Shown: positions 43,439 to 52,230 of the stretch, piece after piece
Layout: each line of letters opens with the position of its first letter
How positions within the stretch are numbered: the stretch's first letter is position 1
Source of the DNA: Desulfomonilaceae bacterium
Lineage (GTDB): Bacteria > Desulfobacterota > Desulfomonilia > Desulfomonilales > Desulfomonilaceae
Length of the DNA stretch: 64,000 bases
Direction: 5' to 3'
Assembly (NCBI GenBank): GCA_041662605.1
Contig: JBAZSD010000012.1
Coordinates: 1 to 64,000 of the forward strand
Program-made: the position numbers and the translations under genes
Notes under the pieces: model-generated
Told to the model about the DNA's origin: nothing
Database searches by the model: none
Seen by the model: only the letters and a program-made list of their open reading frames with translations

Positions 43439-45799
43439 ATGAAAGAACAACAACAATTTCCATTCAAAACTGTCTTGAGTCTTAAGCCTCTGATCGATTT
43501 CTGGAACAGGACGATCACGTCTTCGGACGCGTCATGGGGGCTTTCTCAGGACGAACTCAATTCAAGGCTGGAGGAGGCTCAAGAACTGCTGGAGCCGATC
43601 ACGGATTTCTCAGCCCTCGAACGCCATCAACCCGTAATCAAGACACTTATGTCCGCCGTGTTCCCTAGAGCATTCTGGGAGGCGCAAGTCGCTGGCGCGT
43701 TTATACCATTCCAGTTAAGGCCTTTTTTCGTTTCGCCTTTACTGAAGAAAAAGTTTCTTAACAATGATGGGTCGATAAAGGGCAGACCGTTTCCTGATGA
43801 AGAGGCTTACAACAGGGACAGGATTTTGAAAGCCTACCTGATGGTTTTGAAAAAATTTTACGATATTGATTCTGATCTTGATTTACCTTTGATCAGAATA
43901 GTCCCCGATCCGGATACAGGTTTGGACAGGTATTACAAAATTATCACGCAGACAAAATTTGTTGAGCCGCACAGTCCAACTCCCGTTCGAGATTTGACAG
44001 AGGACGAGAGATCCAAAATCAGGGAGAACATTTTGGATCTTGAATCTCTGGGACGTATTATCCAGATTGAGAATTTCGAATTTCACGGATTTGTTGTTGT
44101 ATACGCTCTCGAGATTACTACTAGCTCGGTCATATCGGCACTGGAAAGCGATCTCATTGACAGCGGCTCTATAGCCTGCGGTTCAGGTCTAGCCCGTTTG
44201 GAAAATCGTTTGCGGACACTTTTGGGGGTGCCTGACCTTAGGGCGGACCTCATGGCTTTTGACGGCGATGAGGCGATAATCCTCAAAGACAGAGTTTCGG
44301 GAGAGGAGAGCCACTTTTTTTCCTTGTCAAAGCGTTTATCCCTGAAAGATTTCTCTGGCTCAAAATTGGATGAAGTAATCCAGGAAGGCAAGATAGTCAC
44401 AATTTCGGATCTTGAAACTGCCGCGTCAGAACAAATATCGGAATCCAAATTTGTCGCCGGCGACACCCGGTCCTGGTTGGCCGCTCCGCTCACATACTGC
44501 GGCCGGAATATAGGTGTTCTTAACCTTACATCTCCTCACCCTGCTGAATTTGGAATTTCCCAATCACTTTTGGTAAAGGAAATTTTACCTATTTTTTCTG
44601 TGGCTCTTAAGAGATCTTTGGATGAATTTAATTCGACCATAGAGAAAACCATCAAGGAAAAATGCACAGCCATTCATCCGTCAGTGGAATGGCGGTTCCG
44701 GAAAGCCGCAATCCAAAGTCTGGAAAGCTTTGAAGATGGCTCTGTTGGAGATTTCACTCCAGTAGTGTTCGAGAATGTTCATGTTTTGTACGCCGCTGCG
44801 GATATCAAAGGGTCGTCCGAAATCAGGAATCGAAGCATTCAGGCAGACCTGAGTGAACAACTTCGGTTAGCCTTGGAAATAATTTCGACGGCGCTTTCAA
44901 AAAAATCATTCCCAATCCTGGAAGAAGTGAGTCACCAAATTCTAGGGAGATTGAAAATAATATCCCAAGGAGTTACGACGGCCGATGAACAACCGATCGT
45001 GAACCTTGTGCAGATTGAAATAGAACCTCTTTTTCCGTTTTTAAGAACATTAGGTTCGGATTTGGCCAATCTGATTGACAAGTACCAGAGTCGACTGGAT
45101 CCCGTTACGGCAACCATTTTCCAGGAACGTCGGGAGTTTCAGGAAAGTGTCGCTTTGTTGAACAGGAGGCTAGCATTATACCTCCATGGTGAACAGAACT
45201 TGGCTCAATCTATTTTCCCCCATTTTTTTGACAAACATCAGACCGATGGTGTTGATTATGTAGTTTATCTTGGGGAGTCAATGATCGAGAAAATGAAGTT
45301 CAGTGATGTTTATGTCAAAAATCTTCGTTTGTGGCAGTTGATAGTGTGTTGTGGGATGGCCTGGATCACTACTGACGTTCGGTCTGAACTGAAGGTTCCA
45401 CTCGATGTTACTCATCTGATACTCGTAACCTATACCCCAATTTCAATAAGATTTCGTTTTGATGAGAAAAGGTTCGATGTTGACGGAGCATATAACATTG
45501 GCCATGAGATTATTCGATCCAGAATAGACAAAGCGACCGTCAAAATAAACAATGACCGCCTTACTCAGCCCGATAGAATCGCTATAGTTTATTCTAGGCC
45601 CGAAGAGGCCATGGAGATGAGGAGACACATTTCTTATCTGCAGGATAACGATTTCCTTTTGGATGACCTGGAATATGTCGAACTGAATGATCTCCCCGGC
45701 GTCCAGGGACTTAGAGCCATGAGAGTCGGCGTGAACGTGCAGTCATCGAAGATTGCCGAAAGAGTAGCTTCAACGCTGGGGCATGAAGTGACTATTTAG
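43439..45799 (+). CDS. Large GAF-domain protein of unknown function
   Basis: The 786-residue protein has a GAF-like domain around residues 260-400 (TRSWLAAPLTYCGRNIGVLNL near residue 345). Upstream is a ~230-residue region with an FYDIDSDLDL stretch; downstream is a ~380-residue region (YAAADIKGSSEIRN near residue 455) without recognised catalytic motifs. No membrane helix is seen. The start at 43439 has GGAGGAGGGCGAGG just upstream; an earlier ATG 21 codons away is unlikely. A signal-binding regulator is the best guess, perhaps a partner of a kinase or cyclase. It is followed by lptF after 51 bases. Confidence 0.7.
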   Translation: MKEQQQFPFKTVLSLKPLIDFWNRTITSSDASWGLSQDELNSRLEEAQELLEPITDFSALERHQPVIKTLMSAVFPRAFWEAQVAGAFIPFQLRPFFVSPLLKKKFLNNDGSIKGRPFPDEEAYNRDRILKAYLMVLKKFYDIDSDLDLPLIRIVPDPDTGLDRYYKIITQTKFVEPHSPTPVRDLTEDERSKIRENILDLESLGRIIQIENFEFHGFVVVYALEITTSSVISALESDLIDSGSIACGSGLARLENRLRTLLGVPDLRADLMAFDGDEAIILKDRVSGEESHFFSLSKRLSLKDFSGSKLDEVIQEGKIVTISDLETAASEQISESKFVAGDTRSWLAAPLTYCGRNIGVLNLTSPHPAEFGISQSLLVKEILPIFSVALKRSLDEFNSTIEKTIKEKCTAIHPSVEWRFRKAAIQSLESFEDGSVGDFTPVVFENVHVLYAAADIKGSSEIRNRSIQADLSEQLRLALEIISTALSKKSFPILEEVSHQILGRLKIISQGVTTADEQPIVNLVQIEIEPLFPFLRTLGSDLANLIDKYQSRLDPVTATIFQERREFQESVALLNRRLALYLHGEQNLAQSIFPHFFDKHQTDGVDYVVYLGESMIEKMKFSDVYVKNLRLWQLIVCCGMAWITTDVRSELKVPLDVTHLILVTYTPISIRFRFDEKRFDVDGAYNIGHEIIRSRIDKATVKINNDRLTQPDRIAIVYSRPEEAMEMRRHISYLQDNDFLLDDLEYVELNDLPGVQGLRAMRVGVNVQSSKIAERVASTLGHEVTI

Positions 45800-45850
45800 C
45801 CTTATCATTCAACATTTCTACGGACCCCTTGGATCAGGTAAGCTCAGGGC

Positions 45851-47038
45851 TTGAGAATTCTAGACAGATACGTGTTTCGCGAAGTAAGTGTCTCCTTCTT
45901 GTTTTGCTTCGCAATCTTTCTAGTTACCGGAATGGTAGCCGGTTTCCTTCCAATTCTGCAAAAAGGGATGGAATCGGGTCTTGAGTTAACCTTCATATTG
46001 TTTCAGGCCCTTGTGAACGCATTTCCCAGCACTCTGGTAACCGTTGCCCCTCTTTCGATATCAGTAGGAGTGTTGCTCGGTTTGGGGAGGATGGCTTCAG
46101 ACAATGAGATTTCTGCGATTAAATCCAGTGGCATATCGGTCATGCGACTCCTTCCTCCTGTTGTGACGCTGGGTTTCCTGGGGTTTATCCTAAGCTTGAT
46201 TTGCACGCTCATTTTAATACCAAAGGGTATCTCTGAGGGCAAACGTTTGATGAGAGAAGCGCTAACAAAGAGAATAGATGTTGGTATAGAAGAACGAGTT
46301 TTTTTTGATGCGCTGAAAGACATGATTCTTTATGTGGACCAGATAGATTCATCCAACGGGTTGATGAAAGGTATATTTATAAGGGAGTCGACAAAACCGA
46401 ATGATGTGACCACAATACTCGCCACCAAAGGTAAGATGACTAATGACCCTGAAGGCAAATCATTCATTATGGATTTGAGAGACGGTGTCATCCTAAAGGA
46501 AGACGCGAGAGGAGATTCGACCGGTAACTTAGCCTTCAAAAGCTATGTCTTCAAATATCCATTAACCCGGATGAGCCTTGAGAAAGAACAAAAGTCTCTT
46601 GAGGAAATGTCAATTTCGGAGATTCGGAAGAAAATTAAGACAATCATGGCTCCGATAGAAAACGTCACGCCTCAAAACAAGGCCTTCCAAAAGAGAGCTG
46701 ATATTTTTTCGAGAATTCTGATTCTTCAAAGATTTGTATATCCGTTTTCTTGTATAGCGCTTGCGCTCATATCTTTTCCAATTGGATTGGTAAGCTTCGG
46801 GAAAAGTAAGCTTAACAATGTCTCTTTAGGACTGGTAGCCATATTCGCTTATTATGCTTTAACCCTGGCTGCGGAACGTGCAGCAAGATCATATCTGATT
46901 TGTCCTGAACTCGCGATCCCCTTTCCACCAATGCTATTTGTCTTCCTGTCAATTTATCTCATGAACAAGGTTCGTCGGGAAAGCTTACCGACAGCAGTGG
47001 TAATGGCTCAAAAGGTATTATCGAATTTGAGGCGGTAG
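45851..47038 (+). CDS. lptF: LptF/LptG family lipopolysaccharide export permease
   Basis: The 395-residue YjgP/YjgQ-family protein has three N-terminal helices, a periplasmic beta-rich domain (~residues 130-270, with RDGVILKEDARGD), and three C-terminal helices. The conserved SDNEISAIKSSGIS cytoplasmic loop near residue 82 is that of LptF/LptG permeases. It extracts LPS from the inner membrane for transport to the outer membrane. TTG start with a weak CAGG. No second permease is in the window, so its partner is elsewhere. Confidence 0.85.
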   Translation: MRILDRYVFREVSVSFLFCFAIFLVTGMVAGFLPILQKGMESGLELTFILFQALVNAFPSTLVTVAPLSISVGVLLGLGRMASDNEISAIKSSGISVMRLLPPVVTLGFLGFILSLICTLILIPKGISEGKRLMREALTKRIDVGIEERVFFDALKDMILYVDQIDSSNGLMKGIFIRESTKPNDVTTILATKGKMTNDPEGKSFIMDLRDGVILKEDARGDSTGNLAFKSYVFKYPLTRMSLEKEQKSLEEMSISEIRKKIKTIMAPIENVTPQNKAFQKRADIFSRILILQRFVYPFSCIALALISFPIGLVSFGKSKLNNVSLGLVAIFAYYALTLAAERAARSYLICPELAIPFPPMLFVFLSIYLMNKVRRESLPTAVVMAQKVLSNLRR

Positions 47039-47237
47039 CCAGTGATTAACTCTTATTACTGGAAAAAGCCAAACCATTTCCGTATCCTTCCACTGGTTAA
47101 TTTATGTAGCGCAGCTATCATGTTTGTGTGAAGAAATTGTGGCGATCTCTTCACAAGCGCTATATCTGGGACATTATATCGAACCAGATTCGTTTACGTT
47201 TATCTGAGCAATGAAAGGTTTCGTTTGGAGTCGGGGC

Positions 47238-48221
47238 ATGACAAGAGCTTTTAATGAATTGATTAAAATGGAATATACGCCTTGTGATTTGTGCGGTTCA
47301 ATGAACCATGAGATAATTTATTCGAAAATAGACCACGTTACGGGATTGGAATTCCATGTCGTTGAGTGTGAATGCGGGATGGTATTTGTAAATCCGATGC
47401 CGTCTGAAGAATGCACACGCTTGCTTTATCCCTCGGACTATCTAACCGAGAAACCTTTTCTAGGATCACTTTTTAGGGAAATGATCCGCCTGTTACCACC
47501 TATGCAGGAGGGTAGTAGGCGGTTGTTGGATGTTGGATGTGGAACGGGCCACTTCATAAAGTTCGCCTCCCAGGTAGGCTGGGATGCGGAGGGAGTAGAT
47601 TTTGCAGACTGGGGAAGCTCTAAAAATGATGTCAAAATTCGATTGGGAAATTTTCCGAGCATGGACTATCCGGGAGAATCCTATAATGTAATAACCTCAT
47701 GGGCAGTATTGGAACACGTGAGATATCCTTCCCTATTCTTTCAGAAAATTGGAAAACTTCTGGATAAAGACGGAGCCTTTATTTTCACCGTGCCAAACGT
47801 TTCGGCGCCGGGCATGAAGTTGTCCTGCGACGAAGACGTTCCTAGGCATCTTTGGCTCTTCACACCATCAACCACAAAAGATTATCTGCTCAAATATGGC
47901 ATGCGCGTGGAGACGATTCTCCACAATGGAAAGGTCTACCGATCGTATCCGTTCGGGCTGTTAAGGTATGGCTGGCACGTTCTATTCGAGAAGAAAGATC
48001 CGGTTTGTTCAGTTTATCAGAATAAGTCGGTTGCTCTCCTCAGGAACCGGTCCGTAAGTGTGCATTATGGTGATTGGGTTAGGGATGTTTTGAGAACGGT
48101 TTCTCCGTTGGATATCGTCGTCGATGGATTAGATCTGGGGCTTGGTCTCATGTTGGCAAATCTATCCAAATGGACCAAAAACTATGGAGTGATAACCGTC
48201 ATAGCTCGAAAACAGGAGTAA
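47238..48221 (+). CDS. Class I SAM-dependent methyltransferase with Zn-ribbon-like N-terminus
   Basis: About 327 residues with an N-terminal Cys group (CDLCGS, then CECG) and a methyltransferase core: motif I LLDVGCGTGHF near residue 100, the AEGVDFADW acidic segment, and AVLEHVRYPSLFF. This architecture is common in glycan and lipid clusters, where the protein methylates sugars or acceptors. The start at 47238 has GGAG seven bases before; an ATG at 47211 is possible. A 172-base gap separates it from lptF. It probably acts on a surface glycan intermediate. Confidence 0.82.
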   Translation: MTRAFNELIKMEYTPCDLCGSMNHEIIYSKIDHVTGLEFHVVECECGMVFVNPMPSEECTRLLYPSDYLTEKPFLGSLFREMIRLLPPMQEGSRRLLDVGCGTGHFIKFASQVGWDAEGVDFADWGSSKNDVKIRLGNFPSMDYPGESYNVITSWAVLEHVRYPSLFFQKIGKLLDKDGAFIFTVPNVSAPGMKLSCDEDVPRHLWLFTPSTTKDYLLKYGMRVETILHNGKVYRSYPFGLLRYGWHVLFEKKDPVCSVYQNKSVALLRNRSVSVHYGDWVRDVLRTVSPLDIVVDGLDLGLGLMLANLSKWTKNYGVITVIARKQE

Positions 48222-48277
48222 ATGGAGACATGCTTAGGAGGAACAGTCAAGACCAATTGAAATGGCATGTCCCTTAG

Positions 48278-49054
48278 CTAATAATTCTTAACAATCTTTA
48301 CGAACGCTATTACGAAAAAAGTCAGGACCCCTGAAGAAACGGCGATTGCAGCGGGAGGATATTCAGCAAACATCTGCGAATATACCACAAGGCAAAACAG
48401 TGACAAAGCCACTTCCAGGGACAGCGCAAAGCGAAAATAACTATTATCCATGGGAGGGGAATCCGGAACAAAAAATTCGATCCTGGGCCACCAAAACTCG
48501 CACAAGACTTCGTAAAGGATTAGAGCGACAATTATTCCCCAAACGACATCGTTCGGAAAATGCGCTCCTATAAAAATCCGCGACAGGCCGACAAGTGTGC
48601 CGAATAACAATAGACAAACTTTAAGCGCTCTGGATGAACTGAAATGGGCGATCGAAAGGGCAGTCGCAAACGCGGCGGCGCTGTGCCCCGACGGGAATGA
48701 ACCAGACCTTAATACTGGACCGACAAAGTGAACCGCCCCCAACATCTCGGCGGGCCTGAGTTCGGGAACGATGGCTTTTATGAAATTTACCGTGATAGAT
48801 GAGGAAAGTAGCAATAATAGGCCAAAAACAGTAATCCTTGGGTTTACAATGATGAACATTCCAAGGACAACACCCAGGAGCAAACCGTCTCCCATTGTTG
48901 TCATGGATACCCAGAAAGCGTCCGACAAATTAGAATGAAGCGAATTCAACTGTCCGAATAATTCAGTATTGTAAGCATTAATGAAGAAAGATGAGACGAC
49001 AAGGGCTATTAAGAGGATAACTCGCGGCGGAACGATAAGATGTCTCTTTGACAT
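48278..49054 (-). CDS. PAP2-family membrane phosphatase
   Basis: The 258-residue protein has the three PAP2 motifs: KAIVPELRP (KX6RP), PSGHSAA (catalytic His), and SRIFIGAHFPND (SRX5HX3D). Six or so helices are visible. It dephosphorylates a lipid pyrophosphate or phosphate, such as undecaprenyl pyrophosphate or lipid A, on the membrane. It lies 11 bases after the GT39-like gene, so both are probably expressed together and tied to glycan-lipid recycling. Confidence 0.9.
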   Translation of the reverse strand: MSKRHLIVPPRVILLIALVVSSFFINAYNTELFGQLNSLHSNLSDAFWVSMTTMGDGLLLGVVLGMFIIVNPRITVFGLLLLLSSSITVNFIKAIVPELRPAEMLGAVHFVGPVLRSGSFPSGHSAAAFATALSIAHFSSSRALKVCLLLFGTLVGLSRIFIGAHFPNDVVWGIIVALILYEVLCEFWWPRIEFFVPDSPPMDNSYFRFALSLEVALSLFCLVVYSQMFAEYPPAAIAVSSGVLTFFVIAFVKIVKNY

Positions 49055-49065
49055 ATGCGGCTGAT

Positions 49066-50805
49066 CTATCTCGTGTGGATCGTGAGTTCAGCGTGAAGAG
49101 GACTAGGGGGAGATGCGTTTTTCAGTACGTAGACAGCTCCGTCATGAGGAAAGATCCTTTTGAATGGGAAGATAGTGTCTACGGTATAACCAGGAAGGGG
49201 CCCCAGAGCCAGAAGATAATTCTCTTTTTCTACCCACCACCAGCTCAGGCCCGGTTTCTGAACAAACCCTTTTTTGTAGCAATTGAAACCATTAAATTCA
49301 AACCCTCCGTCGATAGCGCATGGAGATACGTGACAGTCCTGGACAAGGTAATCCTGAGCTTGCTTGAGGGCTGTCTTTGTAGCCATGAAATCGCGTGTTC
49401 CAGCTACAGAAAAAATCCCTATTACAGCCATGCAGACAAAAGCGGGTATCGCCATTCCAACCCTAAAGCTGATCAACGGTGTAGCGCTTCCGATGACGCT
49501 GACAAGCCACATAATAAGGAGGATGCAAACCGGAATAAGGTAACGGTCATGATAACCGGTCAAGAGAATTATTCCAACGTAAACCATGGCAGTTACAAAA
49601 CCCAACATCGAAGTGACACTGGCGCCTAAACATGAACGCCCTCTGACAGGCTGATTGAAGATGCCTGAAATGTATGAATACGCTAGTAACGCCAAGGCGC
49701 CGGTATTCAAAAACGCCCAGTAGGCCAAACAATAATAGAGGGATACCGGGATGGCCCATGCCCTGGCAAGATGTAAAATATAGGTGTCCTTTAAGAGTAT
49801 GGGGCCAATACCGAAGTTAAATATTACATTGCGGTAGAAGGCTACGGGAAGATGAACGAGATCAAGGACAATGCCCGCCTCGACAACCAGGAAGACAGCG
49901 GTGGTAACAAGGAAATACGAGCGAAAGATTCTTCTGGCAAAAAGCTCTTTAAAGCTCAGGGCTACAATTGGAGAAACAATTACACTGATGTAACCTATGC
50001 CGATAACTACTCTGCCAAACAACAAATCTACATAGCCGTGAAGCCCCAATTGCAGCGGATCATTCAGAATAGCATGTATAACTTCATGATCTGTCAAGGA
50101 AGTGCTTCCCAACTTTTTGAGGGTATATTCGAAGCAAAGCCAGGGAAGAATCGAGATAAAGAGAATCATAAAGGTCACGGGTCGTAGATTAGAAGATCGA
50201 GTCTTTGGATTAATCAATAGGGTGATAATTAGACCTATAGGAATAGCTATTGCGATTTGCCGGGTTAGCAGCGCCGCCAGAGTAAAAAAAAGCCCTAAGC
50301 CCACCAATGAGCGACGCCCGCTTTCTAAACCCTGGCTTATCAACAGCAGAGCAAAAATCATCAAAGTGGCCAGAGTGACATCCGTCATGAATGTGAATGA
50401 CTGAGATAAAAACAGCGGATTGAGCACTAAAGTCATCGCGCCCCAAAAGGCTAGAAAGGGTGATGCGCCAGTCCGTTTCAACAGTTCCAGTAGACCGATT
50501 GATCCCAATACAGCCATAACGAGCACGGATATTCGCAGCACAGTCACGGAGAAACCGAACAATTTCGTGAACATCCAGCCCCACAGCAAATGGGTCAACA
50601 AAGAAGGGCCTCCTTGTCCCCAGCCGGTAGCAGGAATTCCTCCCTCCAGACTCAGTATTTCCAATGCTTTAACAAAAGACCAATCATCGTTGATCATGAA
50701 TTCGCCGACGGGATTAATGAACCATATGATTAAACCCCACGCGATCATTAACGCGAAAAATGCGGCGGTGTATGAGAATTTGAATTTCTCTGATCGTGGA
50801 TCCAT
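49066..50805 (-). CDS. GT39-like membrane glycosyltransferase
   Basis: The 579-residue protein has over ten helices. The first periplasmic loop carries NDDWSF near residue 40, the acidic motif of ArnT/PMT-type GT-C enzymes, and a GWGQGGPSLLTHLLWG block follows. It probably transfers a sugar from a polyprenyl-phosphate donor to an envelope acceptor. It forms a pair with the PAP2 gene downstream. The 232-base region before it (50806-51037) holds a weak GGGAAA/TTTCCC inverted repeat and nothing else recognised. Confidence 0.8.
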   Translation of the reverse strand: MDPRSEKFKFSYTAAFFALMIAWGLIIWFINPVGEFMINDDWSFVKALEILSLEGGIPATGWGQGGPSLLTHLLWGWMFTKLFGFSVTVLRISVLVMAVLGSIGLLELLKRTGASPFLAFWGAMTLVLNPLFLSQSFTFMTDVTLATLMIFALLLISQGLESGRRSLVGLGLFFTLAALLTRQIAIAIPIGLIITLLINPKTRSSNLRPVTFMILFISILPWLCFEYTLKKLGSTSLTDHEVIHAILNDPLQLGLHGYVDLLFGRVVIGIGYISVIVSPIVALSFKELFARRIFRSYFLVTTAVFLVVEAGIVLDLVHLPVAFYRNVIFNFGIGPILLKDTYILHLARAWAIPVSLYYCLAYWAFLNTGALALLAYSYISGIFNQPVRGRSCLGASVTSMLGFVTAMVYVGIILLTGYHDRYLIPVCILLIMWLVSVIGSATPLISFRVGMAIPAFVCMAVIGIFSVAGTRDFMATKTALKQAQDYLVQDCHVSPCAIDGGFEFNGFNCYKKGFVQKPGLSWWWVEKENYLLALGPLPGYTVDTIFPFKRIFPHDGAVYVLKNASPPSPLHAELTIHTR

Positions 50806-51037
50806 GATCTTAGCGCAGTTTGTCCATTATCTGTTGCGATAAAAAACCAAGTTCACAATCATATACCCAACAAGTGACCCTGACGAGTTCCGAGCAACGA
50901 TTTGCGGAGCGGACGGGATGTGTTGGACCTGAGTCGAGGCCATGCGCCTAACCGGATGTTCATCCAGGGAAACAAGCTTAGAAACTGATTTCCCTAAATA
51001 TACACCACGCTAATATGATTTGTAAACAATCAAAAAG

Positions 51038-52201
51038 TCATAACGAGTAACCAACCTTCTGGTTTGTCGTATTATAGCCGATAGTTATCTTTGTAACTTC
51101 TAAAATTCTATTCGCAATAGTTTTATGCGCAACTACATTGGGATGTTTGTCAATAACTTTCACCGGTTTGCCTCCCCAATGGTAGTAGCTCCGCGAATAT
51201 GCTTCGACGGAATCGATTTCCAATCTTTGGATCATGGCAAGTTGCGCATTGACTACTTGTAGATTGGTTTTACAAAAAAAATTGGGGATGTTCGGAATCC
51301 GGTTGTCCATCCCCAAAACTACTACAATCATTTCTGATCCAACCAGCCTGCAGATCGATGCGATTTCACCGTATACATATTGCTCGATTCGGTTGACATC
51401 TTTTATTGGCTCCGGGACTAGGCCGGTCAACTCTTTTAGTCTGACCAGGCTAGCATTCCATCTGTCACTGAATAACTGAGGGAATTCCCGGGAGAAGCTG
51501 AAATTAAGGAAGCCACTAAAGGAGTCGTCAGATAGATCAATTTTTCTTGAGCCATGATCAAATATTTGGCTTTTGAAATCGGGTTTGTGGATTTTTATAA
51601 TGCCTGGAGTGGCGTCTATGAAATATGGATGAGGCAGGAGGCCTTGGACAGTTGGTCCATATCGGTGAGTAGATCGCTCCGCCAGCCATGGAGAATACTG
51701 GGCCAGAACAATTTTCGGCTTGAATTGTGGAATAACCTTTCTCGCGAGGATGAGCATTTCAGCCAACCCACCGCTACATTTTCCGGCATTAAGGGCCGTC
51801 AGTTTGAGTTTGTCCGAAACCAGATTGCAGAAGGTGTTTTCAGCCTCGACTCCAAAACCGAATGTGAAGCTGCATCCCAAAGCTAGTAGGTAATCTTGTT
51901 TTTGAGTCGGGTTTTCCTTGCCCGAAGCGATACATGGAGAGCGAAAACCCCGAGAATCATAGCACACACAGGTCCTGGATCCATTCGGAAGAACCACAGC
52001 CCCGCGAGCCCCTGGAATAGGAACATAACCAAGCACGTCATCAGGCTTGTGAAGTCTCCCTTCCCAAAGCGCTACCCCTCTTTTCAACGTTACCCAATCT
52101 GTAAAGGAACGGAACATAATGAGGCAAGAAAAGGCCAGGAAACAAGCCCCCAAGGCTATTCCTGACCACAGGAACAGGTGCGCCATTTTTTGTCTTGGCA
52201 T
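51038..52201 (-). CDS. Membrane-anchored SGNH-like protein D
   Basis: About 387 residues with an N-terminal helix (residues 8-32) and SGNH-like blocks: LGCSFTFGFG near residue 115 (Ser nucleophile), NAGKCSGG, and a C-terminal DKHPNVVAHKTIAN with the Asp/His pair. A block III Asn is not obvious (QYSPWLAER), so catalysis is less certain than in the two paralogues. The ATG at 52201, preceded by GGGGGG, is preferred to an upstream TTG that overlaps the gyrA stop. It lies 29 bases after gyrA on the same strand. Confidence 0.68.
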   Translation of the reverse strand: MPRQKMAHLFLWSGIALGACFLAFSCLIMFRSFTDWVTLKRGVALWEGRLHKPDDVLGYVPIPGARGAVVLPNGSRTCVCYDSRGFRSPCIASGKENPTQKQDYLLALGCSFTFGFGVEAENTFCNLVSDKLKLTALNAGKCSGGLAEMLILARKVIPQFKPKIVLAQYSPWLAERSTHRYGPTVQGLLPHPYFIDATPGIIKIHKPDFKSQIFDHGSRKIDLSDDSFSGFLNFSFSREFPQLFSDRWNASLVRLKELTGLVPEPIKDVNRIEQYVYGEIASICRLVGSEMIVVVLGMDNRIPNIPNFFCKTNLQVVNAQLAMIQRLEIDSVEAYSRSYYHWGGKPVKVIDKHPNVVAHKTIANRILEVTKITIGYNTTNQKVGYSL

Positions 52202-52230
52202 TTTATCCCCCCCAAAAATTACATCTGATT

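Noticed and set aside
48227..48270. Terminator in the methyltransferase-PAP2 convergent gap (GACATGC ... GCATGTC)
   Set aside because: The 7-base arms are separated by about 30 bases and no T-tract follows.
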